DNA of 64,000 nucleotides, taken from assembly GCF_000024025.1 (NCBI RefSeq), contig NC_013131.1, forward strand, positions 248,001 to 312,000, written 5' to 3'. The notes beneath the pieces were generated by a model. The model had not been told where the DNA came from and did no database searches. It saw nothing but the letters and a program-made list of their open reading frames with translations. Position numbers and translations under genes: made by a program. This document shows, piece after piece, positions 23,124 to 32,192 of this stretch. This DNA is from Catenulispora acidiphila DSM 44928 (GTDB taxonomy: Bacteria; Actinomycetota; Actinomycetes; Streptomycetales; Catenulisporaceae). Within the stretch, counting starts at the first letter, position 1. Each line of letters opens with the position of its first letter.

Positions 23124-24263
23124 CTACTGATGCCGCCCACGCCGTCGCGTAGCGAAATACAACGCAGTCCCCCCGCCGAGTCCGAGCACTGACAGCAGCG
23201 CCCACCACAGCGAACCGTCACTACCGCCCGACGTCGAACTCTTAGCGGCGTTCTCCGCAGGAAGCACCGGTCCGTTCTCCGGCACAGCCGGTCCCATCTC
23301 GTCCTTAGCGTTACCCCGCACCTGTCCGTTCTGGCCCGCCTGATGCGGGGAGCGCATATAAGCCGCCGGGTCAGGCTCGCCCTTAAGCGTTGACGGCGCT
23401 GCGGGACCCGGAGCCGTCGGGTCACCGACGCCATCGACAGAGCCTCCGGACGAAGACGCGACTGTCACCGCAGTGGTCGGAGTAGGCGCCGGCGTAGTCG
23501 TCCCCGAGTTCTGACACGCCACCTGCACGTCACCCAAGCGCAGCTTCTGCAGCTGTCCGCTATAGAGCTGCTTCCCCTGGCTGTCATAGAAGACCCCACT
23601 GATCGTCAGGTCCATATGCGCACGCGCGGACGTGCCCGCAGCCTGCTGCCCCTGCGTAGCCGTCGTCGTGTACGAGACATCAAGACTCCCGTGATCCACG
23701 CCGGCGACCCCGAGCTGCGCTCCGGTCACCGCCATCGTGGTCTTACCAGCCCCGACGTTCGTCCCGAGCACCGTCACGGAGTTCGGAGCGGTGTGCACAT
23801 ACGTATTCACTCCCTGTCCCGACGGAGTGCACTCGGCATGCGCGTCCACAGAGGAGACCGCATAGAGCTTCTTCCCATGGAGCGTGTACTCGACCGCGGG
23901 CTGTGCGTCGGCCCAGTTCTTCGCCGGGTCCGAGTGAATCTTGGACTGCGTCGGCTGATCCAGGGTGATCCGGTCGAGGACGCCGTTCGGGTCCTGCGCG
24001 CCGTCCGCGGAGCCGTCGCCGGCGTTCTGCGCCAGAGTGCTGGTCGCGTACGAGCCCTGGAAGGCGTTGAGAGACAACGCCGGGACGCTGTCCACCGTCA
24101 CCGTGATCAGCGTGCTGGCGGCCGCGTGGGACGCGGCTGCGGCGGCGGCCGCCGCGGAGGTCGGCAGGCCCGCGCCGACCAGGGCCGCCCCGCCCGCGGC
24201 GACGGCCGGGAGCAGGGCCAGGGCGCGCGGCCGGACCGTGCGTGAAAGTGCCATGCCGGCCAT
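23124..24263 (-). CDS. Secreted, C-terminally membrane-anchored surface protein (SCO1860-like)
   Basis: This 379-residue protein has a signal peptide (residues 1-40, LALLPAVAAGGAALVGAG, then Ala-rich). Its extracellular region contains two cysteines (AEC and VAC) and VTVLGTNVGAG / GSLDVSYTTTATQG segments resembling the SCO1860-family of LAETG-anchored proteins. After a Ser/Thr/Pro linker comes a C-terminal helix (WWALLSVLGLGGGTALYFA) and a basic RRRGR tail. This is the layout of a sortase substrate, yet no LPXTG or LAETG box is visible before the helix. It may therefore be held only by the membrane segment. ATG 24254 is an alternative start. Confidence 0.75.
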   Translation of the reverse strand: MAGMALSRTVRPRALALLPAVAAGGAALVGAGLPTSAAAAAAAASHAAASTLITVTVDSVPALSLNAFQGSYATSTLAQNAGDGSADGAQDPNGVLDRITLDQPTQSKIHSDPAKNWADAQPAVEYTLHGKKLYAVSSVDAHAECTPSGQGVNTYVHTAPNSVTVLGTNVGAGKTTMAVTGAQLGVAGVDHGSLDVSYTTTATQGQQAAGTSARAHMDLTISGVFYDSQGKQLYSGQLQKLRLGDVQVACQNSGTTTPAPTPTTAVTVASSSGGSVDGVGDPTAPGPAAPSTLKGEPDPAAYMRSPHQAGQNGQVRGNAKDEMGPAVPENGPVLPAENAAKSSTSGGSDGSLWWALLSVLGLGGGTALYFATRRRGRHQ

Positions 24264-24435
24264 GAAATCGCACGATCACCGGCGGATCCGGCATTTCGCC
24301 CGCCACCGATTCGCGTCTCGAACAAACTTGTTTTGCGTTAAACCATCGCCGTGGGTACTGTGCTTCCAGCCCGGTCGCTGGTGCATCCCCCGTCGCCAGC
24401 GCCCGGGCGTTTGGGTTCCAGCACGTCAGCGGCTA

Positions 24436-25062
24436 TTACACGGCGGGCTCCGGATCCGGTGCCTGCGCGCCGTCCGCGCTCGGCCGCAGATACGCGTCCA
24501 GCATCTCGCGGAGCTCCTCCAGCAACCGGTCCATCGGCACCGAACCGGCGGCGCGCGCCGAGATCACGAACGACTGCGCCGTCAGCAGCACCGTCCGCGC
24601 CTGCAGAGCGACCGACCCGTGCCGGATCGAGGTGTCTTCGTGCCCTTGCTCCAGCCGCATCGACAGCAGGTCCAGCGCGTAGTGCTGGAGCGGCCCGAAC
24701 TCGCGGGTCATGTAGGGCAGCAGGAACTCGGCGTCGGACTCCAGGATCTTGTGCATCAGCAGGTCGCCGTGGAACGCCCGCACCACCTCGACGGTCCCGG
24801 TGACCAGCAGGTCGCGGGCGCTGCGGCCGCCGCCGGCCAGCTCCTGCAGCCCGGCGTTGCGCCGTACCACCCGGATCAGCTGGCGCCCCAGCACCTCGGT
24901 GAGCAGGGCGTCGATGTCGGGATAGCGCCGGTACAAGGTCATCCGGGACGCGCCCGCCCGCCGTGCCACCTCGGCGAGCGTGGTGTTGCGCAGTCCCAGA
25001 TCCAACAGCGCGCTCTGCGCGGCGTCCAGGATCTTGTCGTCGCTGTGTCGGCTGGCGTCCAT
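24436..25062 (-). CDS. TetR-family transcriptional regulator
   Basis: The 208-residue protein has a TetR helix-turn-helix at residues 28-47 (TTLAEVARRAGASRMTLYRRYP), followed by an all-helical ligand domain with an Asp/Glu-rich tail. It is divergent from the glycosyltransferase gene, only 30 bp away, so it may control that gene or its own promoter. The ligand is unknown. Confidence 0.9.
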   Translation of the reverse strand: MDASRHSDDKILDAAQSALLDLGLRNTTLAEVARRAGASRMTLYRRYPDIDALLTEVLGRQLIRVVRRNAGLQELAGGGRSARDLLVTGTVEVVRAFHGDLLMHKILESDAEFLLPYMTREFGPLQHYALDLLSMRLEQGHEDTSIRHGSVALQARTVLLTAQSFVISARAAGSVPMDRLLEELREMLDAYLRPSADGAQAPDPEPAV

Positions 25063-25092
25063 CGTCCGTCACGCTACCTCTAGGCTCGGGGC

Positions 25093-25794
25093 ATGGAGGC
25101 GGAACCTGTCACGGAGGTCACATCGAGTGACGTCTTCGTCATCATCCCGGCATGGAACGAACAGGAGCGGATCGCCGCCACCGTGCGCGCCGCCGCCGCG
25201 CTGGGACCGGTGCTGGTCATGGACGACGGCTCCCGCGACGCGACCACGCGCATCGCGCGCCGCGCCGGCGCCAGAGTCCTGACCACGCGGAACAACCTCG
25301 GCAAGGGCGCCGCGATGGCCGCCGGCGTCGCCGCGCTCCCGCAGCAGGCGCGCTACGTCCTGTTCCTGGACGCCGACCTCGAAGACACCGCGTCCCAGGC
25401 CGGACCGCTCGTCGACGCCGTCCGCTCCGGCAGCTGCGACATGGCGATCGCGCTCCCGCCGCCGCAGCCCGGCGGCGGCCACGGTCTGGTCGTCGGTCTG
25501 GCCCGGGAGGGAATCAAAAGGCTGACGGGCTTCGACGCCGCCGCTCCGCTGTCCGGGCAGCGCTGCCTGACCCGCGAGGCGGCGGAAGCGGTCCGCTACG
25601 CCGCGCGCTTCGGCGTCGAGGTCGGCCTCACCATCGACCTGCTCCGGGCCGGCTACGAGGTCGCTGAAGTCCCCGCGGACCTCCGGCACCGCGTCACCGG
25701 CGAGGACTGGCGGTCCCAGATCCACCGGGCCCGCCAGTACCGCGACGTCCTGCTGGCGCTCAGATCACGATCCCTGCCGCCCCGGAGTCCGTGA
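25093..25794 (+). CDS. Family 2 glycosyltransferase
   Basis: This is a GT-A fold protein of 233 residues: IPAWNEQ (about 18-24), DDGSRDAT (44-51), NNLGKGAAMAAG and the metal-binding DAD (93-95). It is related to dolichol-phosphate-mannose-synthase-like and SpsA-type enzymes that transfer sugars to lipid or cell-wall acceptors. No membrane helices are seen. Donor and acceptor cannot be assigned. Its 3' end overlaps the convergent rhodanese gene by 35 bp. Confidence 0.85.
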   Translation: MEAEPVTEVTSSDVFVIIPAWNEQERIAATVRAAAALGPVLVMDDGSRDATTRIARRAGARVLTTRNNLGKGAAMAAGVAALPQQARYVLFLDADLEDTASQAGPLVDAVRSGSCDMAIALPPPQPGGGHGLVVGLAREGIKRLTGFDAAAPLSGQRCLTREAAEAVRYAARFGVEVGLTIDLLRAGYEVAEVPADLRHRVTGEDWRSQIHRARQYRDVLLALRSRSLPPRSP

Positions 25795-26083
25795 CGACCG
25801 CCTTGCCCGCGGCCTCCCACGCCTGCATCCCGCCGGTCACGTTGACTGCTTCCACGCCGTTCTGGCTCAGGTACTGCGCCACCTGTGCCGAGCGGCTTCC
25901 GGCGCGGCAGATCACATAGACCGGGCCCTCGGGCGTGCCCAGCTCGTCCTTGCGCGCCGCGAACTCCGACATCGGGATGTGCTGCGCGGTCGGCGCGTGC
26001 CCGGCCGCCCACTCGTCGTCCTCGCGGACGTCGAGCAGCAGGCCGCCCTCGGGCAGTGCGTTCACGTCGGTCGTGGCCAGCAT
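25760..26083 (-). CDS. Rhodanese-like sulfurtransferase
   Basis: ATG 26083 is chosen because TAGGAG lies 5 bases upstream; the frame extends to 26137 without a comparable site. The 107-residue single rhodanese domain has LLLDVREDDEW, the active-site loop CRAGSRS (Cys59) and VTGGMQAW. It would transfer sulfane sulfur to thiol or cyanide acceptors in the cytoplasm. It converges on and overlaps the GT2 gene at its 3' end. Confidence 0.9.
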   Translation of the reverse strand: MLATTDVNALPEGGLLLDVREDDEWAAGHAPTAQHIPMSEFAARKDELGTPEGPVYVICRAGSRSAQVAQYLSQNGVEAVNVTGGMQAWEAAGKAVVTDSGAAGIVI

Positions 26084-26185
26084 GCGTACTCCTAGGTCTG
26101 GCGGTTCCGGGGTCGCCCGGGCATTCGGCTTGGACATCCATCAAAGCATTACGGCGGGACCTCTCGGACCGGCTAGCCTTGGTCC

Positions 26186-27463
26186 ATGATTGACCTGCGA
26201 CTCCTGCGCACAGACCCGGAGCGTGTCCGCGCCTCGCAGCGCGCCCGAGGTGAAGATCCGGCCCTCGTCGACGCGCTGCTGTCCGCGGACGAGGCGCGCC
26301 GCGCTGCCGTCTCCCGCTTCGACACGCTGCGCAACGAGCAGAAGGTGCTCGGCAAGCAGATCCCGAAGGCCGCGGGCGAGGAGAAGGCCGCGCTGCTCGA
26401 GCAGGCCAAGAAGCTCGCCGACGGCGTGAAGGCGGCCGAGGCCGACCAGCACGAGGCCGACGACGTGCTCAAGCAGCTCCAGCTCTCGCTGTCGAACGTG
26501 GTCATCGACGGCGTGCCCGAGGGCGGCGAGGACGACTTCGTCCTGCGCGAGACCGTCGGGACCCCGCGCGACTTCGCCGCCGACGGCTTCGAGCCGCGCG
26601 ACCACGTCGAGCTGGGCAAGCTGCTCGGCGCGATCGACCTGGAGCGCGGCGTGAAGGTCGGCGGCGCGCGGCAGTACTACCTGACCGGCGTCGGCGCGCT
26701 GCTGGAGATCGCGCTGCTGAACATGGCGATGGCGCAGGCGACCACGTACGGCTTCACCCCGATGATCACCCCGTCGCTGGTGAAGCCGGAGGCGATGGCC
26801 GGCACCGGATTCCTGGGCCAGGCCGCCGAGAACGTCTACCACCTGACCGAAGACGACATGTACCTGGTCGGCACCTCGGAGGTGCCGCTGGCGGCGTACC
26901 ACATGGACGAGATCCTGGACGCCGCCAAACTGCCGCTGCGCTACGCCGGCTACTCGTCGTGCTACCGCCGCGAGGCCGGCAGCTACGGCAAGGACACCCG
27001 CGGCATCATCCGGGTGCACCAGTTCGAGAAGGTCGAGATGTTCTCCTACGTCCTGCCCGAGGAGGCCGAGGCCGAGCACCTGCGCCTGCTGGGCTGGGAG
27101 AAGGAGTTCCTCACCGCGCTGGAGATCCCCTTCCGGGTGATCGACGTCGCGGCCGGCGACCTGGGCAGCTCGGCGGCCCGCAAGTACGACTGCGAGGCCT
27201 GGATCCCCACTCAGGGCAAGTACCGCGAGGTCACCTCGACCTCGAACTGCACCGAGTTCCAGGCCCGCCGCCTGCAGATCCGGATGCGTGGCGCCGACGG
27301 CGTGAAGCCGCTGGCGACGCTGAACGGCACGCTGTGCGCGATGACCCGGATGATCGTGGCGATCCTGGAGAACCACCAGAACGCCGACGGCTCGGTGACG
27401 GTTCCGGCGGCGCTGCGGCCCTACCTCGGCGGACGCGAGAAGCTGGAGCCCGTCGCGGGCTGA
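26186..27463 (+). CDS. serS: Seryl-tRNA synthetase
   Basis: This class II synthetase of 425 residues charges tRNA-Ser. The N-terminal tRNA-binding coiled coil is clear (about residues 25-105, Glu/Lys/Ala-rich). The catalytic core contains the motif 2 segment [21 protein letters not shown] and the motif 3 region ([11 protein letters not shown]). The Ser-binding signature [15 protein letters not shown] is present. The start [14 protein letters not shown] is the family N-terminus. A strong terminator follows 10 bp after the stop. Confidence 0.97.
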   Translation: MIDLRLLRTDPERVRASQRARGEDPALVDALLSADEARRAAVSRFDTLRNEQKVLGKQIPKAAGEEKAALLEQAKKLADGVKAAEADQHEADDVLKQLQLSLSNVVIDGVPEGGEDDFVLRETVGTPRDFAADGFEPRDHVELGKLLGAIDLERGVKVGGARQYYLTGVGALLEIALLNMAMAQATTYGFTPMITPSLVKPEAMAGTGFLGQAAENVYHLTEDDMYLVGTSEVPLAAYHMDEILDAAKLPLRYAGYSSCYRREAGSYGKDTRGIIRVHQFEKVEMFSYVLPEEAEAEHLRLLGWEKEFLTALEIPFRVIDVAAGDLGSSAARKYDCEAWIPTQGKYREVTSTSNCTEFQARRLQIRMRGADGVKPLATLNGTLCAMTRMIVAILENHQNADGSVTVPAALRPYLGGREKLEPVAG

Positions 27464-27472
27464 CAGAATACG

Positions 27473-27519
27473 AACGCGGCTGCCAACCGACTTGGATTCG
27501 GTTGGCAGCCGCGTTTTTT
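27473..27519 (+). terminator. Strong rho-independent terminator of serS
   Basis: A perfect 18-bp stem (27473-27490 with 27498-27515) and a 7-base loop are followed by a T run to 27519. It sits between the convergent serS gene and the minus-strand gene at 27522, and should stop serS transcription. Confidence 0.95.
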
Positions 27520-27521
27520 GA

Positions 27522-28583
27522 TCAGCGGCTGTGGGTCGGGCTGGGCGTCGAATGCGGCACGACCGGCGCCTTGCCGAAGTAGTCGTCCGCGTACTTCTGG
27601 AGCGCCGGGGACGCGACCAGCCGGGCCCACTGCTCATCGGTCAGCGCGTTCCCGGAGGGTGCGATTCCCCTTGCCGAGTCATCGGTTCCGTGAGCGTTGA
27701 GCTGGAAGCGTGTCCCGGAACCGTTGGTCAGGACGACGGTCTGCTCCGGGGCGTTGACGCCTTGCGCGGGAGTGTTCCACAGCGCTCCGTGCCAGCCGGC
27801 GGAGACACCGACGGACGTGCACTGATCCTTGTCCTTCAAAGCCGCGGGCATCTTCTCGCAGTCCTCGGAGCCGACCGATCCCACGAACGATTCGGGCGCG
27901 TTCGCGACGGGCGCGGCGGTGACGAAGGCGACCCCGAACGATTCCCGGACGCCGGGCGTGACCAGCGTGTACTGACCGGGCATGTAGACGTTCACCGGGT
28001 CCTCAGGATGGGCCGCCAGGCGCGTCAGCTCGGAGCCGAAGTACTTCGTCAGATCGGCGGACCACTTGTTCGGATCGGTGGTCTCCTCCATCTCGATCGT
28101 TCTCACCCGAGCCTGGTCCAGACGCGGGTCGCGGGTGAGGTCGGGGTTGAACGCCGGGATCAGCCGTGCTTCGGGGAACACCGCGTGCAGTGCCTTCTGC
28201 AGGGCGTCACAGCTCGCCTGGTCGGCCCTCGGATCCGGGGACAGCGGGATGGCCAGCGGGACGTTCCCGTTCTGCACGACGACCCCTGCGCTCACACGGA
28301 CCCACTGCTGGTGCTGACAGTAATCAGGGCTCTGCTGCACCGGCGTCGCCGACGATGTCGTGGGCGGCGCGCCGCCGGTCCCGTGCGGCAGCACATTGAC
28401 CGCGATCCCGGCCGCCGCCAGCGCGGCCACCGCGACGCCGGCGCCCTGGTACCGCCGGACCTTGACCTTGTGCGCGTAGCCGGTCAGGACGTTGGGCACG
28501 ACGTCTCCGGTCAGATCGACATCGTCGAGTGCGGCGCCGAAGAGCTGGTGCATCCTTCCGGTGTCAGGGTTTTCAGTTTCCAT
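27522..28583 (-). CDS. Single-pass membrane protein paired with ECF sigma factor
   Basis: This 353-residue protein has a cytoplasmic N-terminus of about 45 residues and one transmembrane helix (about 47-65, GVAVAALAAAGIAVNVLP). An extracellular domain with scattered cysteines follows (DYCQHQQWV, ASCDALQ, EDCEKM, DQCTSVG). It starts inside the stop region of the sigma gene (11-bp overlap), so the two are translated together. Such partners of SigE-type sigma factors are usually regulators or outputs of the sigma; no classical zinc anti-sigma motif is visible. Confidence 0.75.
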   Translation of the reverse strand: METENPDTGRMHQLFGAALDDVDLTGDVVPNVLTGYAHKVKVRRYQGAGVAVAALAAAGIAVNVLPHGTGGAPPTTSSATPVQQSPDYCQHQQWVRVSAGVVVQNGNVPLAIPLSPDPRADQASCDALQKALHAVFPEARLIPAFNPDLTRDPRLDQARVRTIEMEETTDPNKWSADLTKYFGSELTRLAAHPEDPVNVYMPGQYTLVTPGVRESFGVAFVTAAPVANAPESFVGSVGSEDCEKMPAALKDKDQCTSVGVSAGWHGALWNTPAQGVNAPEQTVVLTNGSGTRFQLNAHGTDDSARGIAPSGNALTDEQWARLVASPALQKYADDYFGKAPVVPHSTPSPTHSR

Positions 28584-29136
28584 ACGAGATCTCCCAGTGC
28601 TCGGAATCAGTGGTGGCGAACCCGTCGCCGAGCAGCGCGCGCAGCCTGGCCAGGGCGCGCGAGGACTGGCTCTTGACGGTGCCGGTCGAGCACCCGAGCG
28701 CGGCGGCCGTCGCCTCCACGCTGAGGTCCTCCCAGTACCGCAGGACGACGACGGCGCGCGCCTTCGGCGGCAGCCGGTCCAGCGCTGCCAGCAGCGACAG
28801 CCGCATGCCCACGGACTGGTCCGGCGCCGCGCCGTCGGCCGGCGACCCGGCAGCTTCGGAAGCCTTGCGCCACAAGGCTTTGCGCTCTCGGTCCGACCTA
28901 CGTGCCGAGGTCCGGAAGGCGTTGATCAGGACCCGGTGGGCGTAGGCGTCCACGTCGTCGGCGCGCCGTACCCGGCGCCAGCTGCGGCACAGGTCGAGCA
29001 GCGCCGTCTGGGTCAGGTCCTGCGCGGATTGGCGGTTGCCGCTCAGCAGGAACGCCGTCCGCATCAGGTGGCGTTGCCGGGCCTGGGCGAACGCGGTGAA
29101 GTCCGCGAGCTCCTCTTGGGTGAGCCTGCCTATCAC
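28573..29136 (-). CDS. ECF sigma factor, SigE family
   Basis: The 187-residue ECF sigma factor has region 2 (FTAFAQARQRHLMRTAFLLSGN, then AQDLTQTALLDLCRSWRRV) and region 4 (LDRLPPKARAVVVLRYWEDLSVEATAAALGCSTGTVKS). It directs RNA polymerase to promoters of a stress or envelope regulon. The downstream membrane partner overlaps its 3' end. It is paralogous to the sigma at 55169-55735, which has the same operon design. Confidence 0.92.
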   Translation of the reverse strand: MIGRLTQEELADFTAFAQARQRHLMRTAFLLSGNRQSAQDLTQTALLDLCRSWRRVRRADDVDAYAHRVLINAFRTSARRSDRERKALWRKASEAAGSPADGAAPDQSVGMRLSLLAALDRLPPKARAVVVLRYWEDLSVEATAAALGCSTGTVKSQSSRALARLRALLGDGFATTDSEHWEISYGN

Positions 29137-29218
29137 CGGATCCCCGCCCTCCGTGGTGTGCTGTGTTTCATGACAGCCGCTTCAGAGTGCGGATGGTCCC
29201 GGAAGGTTGCAAAGATTC

Positions 29219-30541
29219 TCAGACGAGAGCGAGTTCGCCTTCGTCGTCCGGTTCGGCGGCGGGGACGCCGTCCTTGCGCGGCAGCATGACGAAGGCGTAG
29301 ATCGCGGCGACGACGAACAGCAGACCGGTGACCGTGAACAGGGTGTCGATCGGTCCCACGTGCAGCCCGGCCACGTCGGCGTGGAAGTGGAGCATGAGCG
29401 AGCTGATCATCCAGCCGAACAGGATCGTCGAGCCGAGCTGCGTGACGCTGATGGCCGGCGTGATCACCGAGAACACGCGGCCCAGCATCGCTCGCGGCGT
29501 GACCTGGATGAGCAGCGGTTCCATGGCGGTGTTGACCATGGCGATCGGCAGCGAGGCCAGGAAGATGACCGGGATCGCGGCCCAGATCGAGGTCTGCCGG
29601 GAGTAGGCGACGATGAGAACGCCCGCCGTCCCGATCGTCGCCCAGACCGCGTTGACCGTGCCGATCCGCCGCACGACGCGGGTGGACAGCAGCGCGCCGA
29701 TGATGGCTCCGGCGCCGATGGCCATGCCGAGCAGGCCGTAGAGCTTGGGCGCCGCGTGCAGGTTCCGGGTCGCGAAGAAGACGTCGAGCGTGTTCATGGC
29801 CTGGGCGCCGAAGTTGGCGATGCACGCCGAGATGATGAGGACGACCAGGACCCGGGTCTTGGCGAAGAACGCGAGCACGGCCCTGAACTCGGACCAGAAC
29901 CCTGATTCGGCCTTGGCTGCCGGGCTCGGGGCGTTGCCCGGGATCGGAACCGGCCGGATCGCGGTGAAGGACACCACGTAAGACAGAGCATTGATGAGCA
30001 TCGCCCACTGCACGCCGCCGGCGAACAACAGCGGCGCGGCCAGCGGCGGTCCGATCATCCCGGCGAGCGCGGCGGTGGACTGCGTGATGCCCGAGGCCCG
30101 CGCGATCTCGTCGGGACCGCCGACCACGTCGGGGATGACGGCCATGCGCGAGGGACCGAAGAAGGTCCCCGCCGCGTTGATGACGAAGACCACAGCGTAG
30201 ATGATCGCGAGCCAGACGCCGACCGGAAGCTTGCCGGCCGGCAGGAAGGCGAGCGCGGCGAGGCCGCCGACCGCGACGGCCCGGATCGCGTCCATGCGCA
30301 ACATGGTGCGTTTGCGGTTCCATCGATCGGCGAAGACCCCGGCGGCAGGGGCGATGGCCAAGGTCGCTGCCAATCCCGAGAGCAGCACGCCGGAGACCGC
30401 GACCGGTGCCCAGCTTTTGCCGTTCCCCAGCTTTGTGGCTATCCACAGGACCAGCGTCGTATTGAAGACGTAGTCCCCGACCTCGGAAACGGCTTCCCCG
30501 TACCAGAGCCGGGTGAAATCCCGGTTGATGATGGTCCTCAT
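29219..30541 (-). CDS. MFS transporter
   Basis: ATG 30541 is preceded by GGGGGAG with a 4-base gap; the frame is open to 30622. The 440-residue protein has 12 predicted transmembrane helices and a DRWNRKRTMLRMD loop between helices 2 and 3, the MFS signature. It resembles the EntS/MFS_3 group of small-molecule exporters. The substrate is unknown. It is divergent from the CWB2 gene at 30772, with 230 bp between. Confidence 0.85.
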   Translation of the reverse strand: MRTIINRDFTRLWYGEAVSEVGDYVFNTTLVLWIATKLGNGKSWAPVAVSGVLLSGLAATLAIAPAAGVFADRWNRKRTMLRMDAIRAVAVGGLAALAFLPAGKLPVGVWLAIIYAVVFVINAAGTFFGPSRMAVIPDVVGGPDEIARASGITQSTAALAGMIGPPLAAPLLFAGGVQWAMLINALSYVVSFTAIRPVPIPGNAPSPAAKAESGFWSEFRAVLAFFAKTRVLVVLIISACIANFGAQAMNTLDVFFATRNLHAAPKLYGLLGMAIGAGAIIGALLSTRVVRRIGTVNAVWATIGTAGVLIVAYSRQTSIWAAIPVIFLASLPIAMVNTAMEPLLIQVTPRAMLGRVFSVITPAISVTQLGSTILFGWMISSLMLHFHADVAGLHVGPIDTLFTVTGLLFVVAAIYAFVMLPRKDGVPAAEPDDEGELALV

Positions 30542-30771
30542 CAGCTCTCCCCCGTTGACGTGACCTCGTATCCTGTTCACGGTGGCCGACTGAATGCGTG
30601 TTCGGCAATAGCGACGGCACATTTACCCACAGCGTTTTAGCGACGGCCTATACGCTCTCTGGGCTTTGATGGCGGACGCGCTTTCCGCGAGGCTCCTGAC
30701 GACACCGTCCCACCTCGTCTGCTGCCTTCTCCGTCCACTGCGATGGTCAGGGCATAGGGGGCTTTTCGCCA

Positions 30772-32166
30772 ATGAAACGCAGAACATCCAGCCTGCTCAC
30801 CGCCATCGCGCTGGTGTCGGGAGCGGCCGCCTCGACGCTGGCGGTCGCGCCGGCGCAGGCCGCGACCGACTCCGGGACGTGCGCCTCGGGCTCCGAGAAG
30901 CAGGGTCCGATCAGCTTCAACCCGTCTGCCGCGGTGGCTCCCGCGACCATCGGGATCCGCGTCGCCGCCAACACCATCGACGCGGCGAACGGCTGCAAGG
31001 CTGTGTTGGACTTCGGCGACGGCACGTCCACGGCGCTGTCGACCGACGCGGACGTGGCGCACACGTACACCAACCCCGGCGACTACCGGGTCACTTTGAC
31101 GCTGCAGTGGCCGGGCTACTCCCCGGCCGTCGAGAGCGGCCACCTGCTGATCGGGGGCGCTGCCGGGCAGGCGCAGATCACGCGGATCGCCGGCGCGGAC
31201 CGGCTGGACACCGCGGTGCAGATCTCGCAGAAGCAGTGGCTCACGGTCGATCCGAAGAGCAGCTGGGGTCAGGCGCAGACGGCGGTCATCGCGACCTCCG
31301 GTACCTTCCCCGACGCCCTCGCCGGCGGGCCGCTGGCCGCGTACAAGCGCGGTCCGTTGCTGCTGACCCCGCCGAACGCGGGTCTGTACGGCGCGGCCAA
31401 CGACGAGATCAACCGGGTCGTGCCGAAGGGCCGCACCATCTTCATCCTCGGCGGGTACGCCGCGGTGTCGGCCTCGGTCGACCAGCAGCTGATCACCGAG
31501 GGCTACAAGGTCCAGCGCTTCGCCGGCCAGACCCGCTTCGACACCGCGCTGCAGGTCGCGAAGTTCGGCCTGGGCGACCCGGCGAACGTGGTCGTCGCCA
31601 CCGGCACCGACTTCCCGGACGCCCTGTCCGCCGGTCCGCTGGCCGCCGGTCCCCGCGCCACCGAGGTCGCCGGCCAGGCGCCGCAGCCGGCCGCGATCAT
31701 CCTGACCAACGGCGCGAAGTTCTTCGACCCGAGCACCTCGGCGTACGTCAAGGGCAAGCTCGGCACGGCGAACTGCAACGCGGTGACTGCTGTTGGTGGC
31801 GCTGCGGTGCACGCGTTGGGCGCGCTGGCCGGCGGCCTGTGCCACAGCGAGCTGTCCGGCGCCGACCGGTACGCGACCTCCGCGAAGGTGTTCGGCGAGT
31901 TCTCACTGACCTACCTCGTCGGCGTGGCCAGCGGCACGACCTTCGCCGACGCCCTGACCGGCGCCGCGTACGTGGCGAACGTGCAGCAGCCGCTGCTGCT
32001 GACCGACCCGACCCACCTGCCCGACCCCATCGGCGCCTACTTCGACGCCATGGGCAAGCAGGCCGGGATCTCCTACGTCGACGTCTTCGGCGGCCCGAAG
32101 GCGATCACCGACCACGTGTACGGGCAGATCGCGGACGCGGCGCACAGCGGGGAGTACAACCCGTGA
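30772..32166 (+). CDS. Secreted cell-wall-binding (CWB2) protein with PKD-like domain
   Basis: This 464-residue protein has a Sec signal peptide (residues 1-30, ending APAQA). A PKD-like segment (about 74-115, LDFGDGTSTAL, then HTYTNPGDYRVTLTL) is followed by three cell-wall-binding repeat 2 units, marked by RIAGADRLDTAV, RFAGQTRFDTAL and LSGADRYATSA. CWB2 repeats bind anionic wall polymers in Gram-positive bacteria. AGGGGG lies about 9 bases before the ATG. It is convergent with hutI. A second CWB2 protein is encoded at 61443. Confidence 0.9.
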   Translation: MKRRTSSLLTAIALVSGAAASTLAVAPAQAATDSGTCASGSEKQGPISFNPSAAVAPATIGIRVAANTIDAANGCKAVLDFGDGTSTALSTDADVAHTYTNPGDYRVTLTLQWPGYSPAVESGHLLIGGAAGQAQITRIAGADRLDTAVQISQKQWLTVDPKSSWGQAQTAVIATSGTFPDALAGGPLAAYKRGPLLLTPPNAGLYGAANDEINRVVPKGRTIFILGGYAAVSASVDQQLITEGYKVQRFAGQTRFDTALQVAKFGLGDPANVVVATGTDFPDALSAGPLAAGPRATEVAGQAPQPAAIILTNGAKFFDPSTSAYVKGKLGTANCNAVTAVGGAAVHALGALAGGLCHSELSGADRYATSAKVFGEFSLTYLVGVASGTTFADALTGAAYVANVQQPLLLTDPTHLPDPIGAYFDAMGKQAGISYVDVFGGPKAITDHVYGQIADAAHSGEYNP

Positions 32167-32192
32167 TGGGTTGAGGGTTCTATTGCTTCGCG

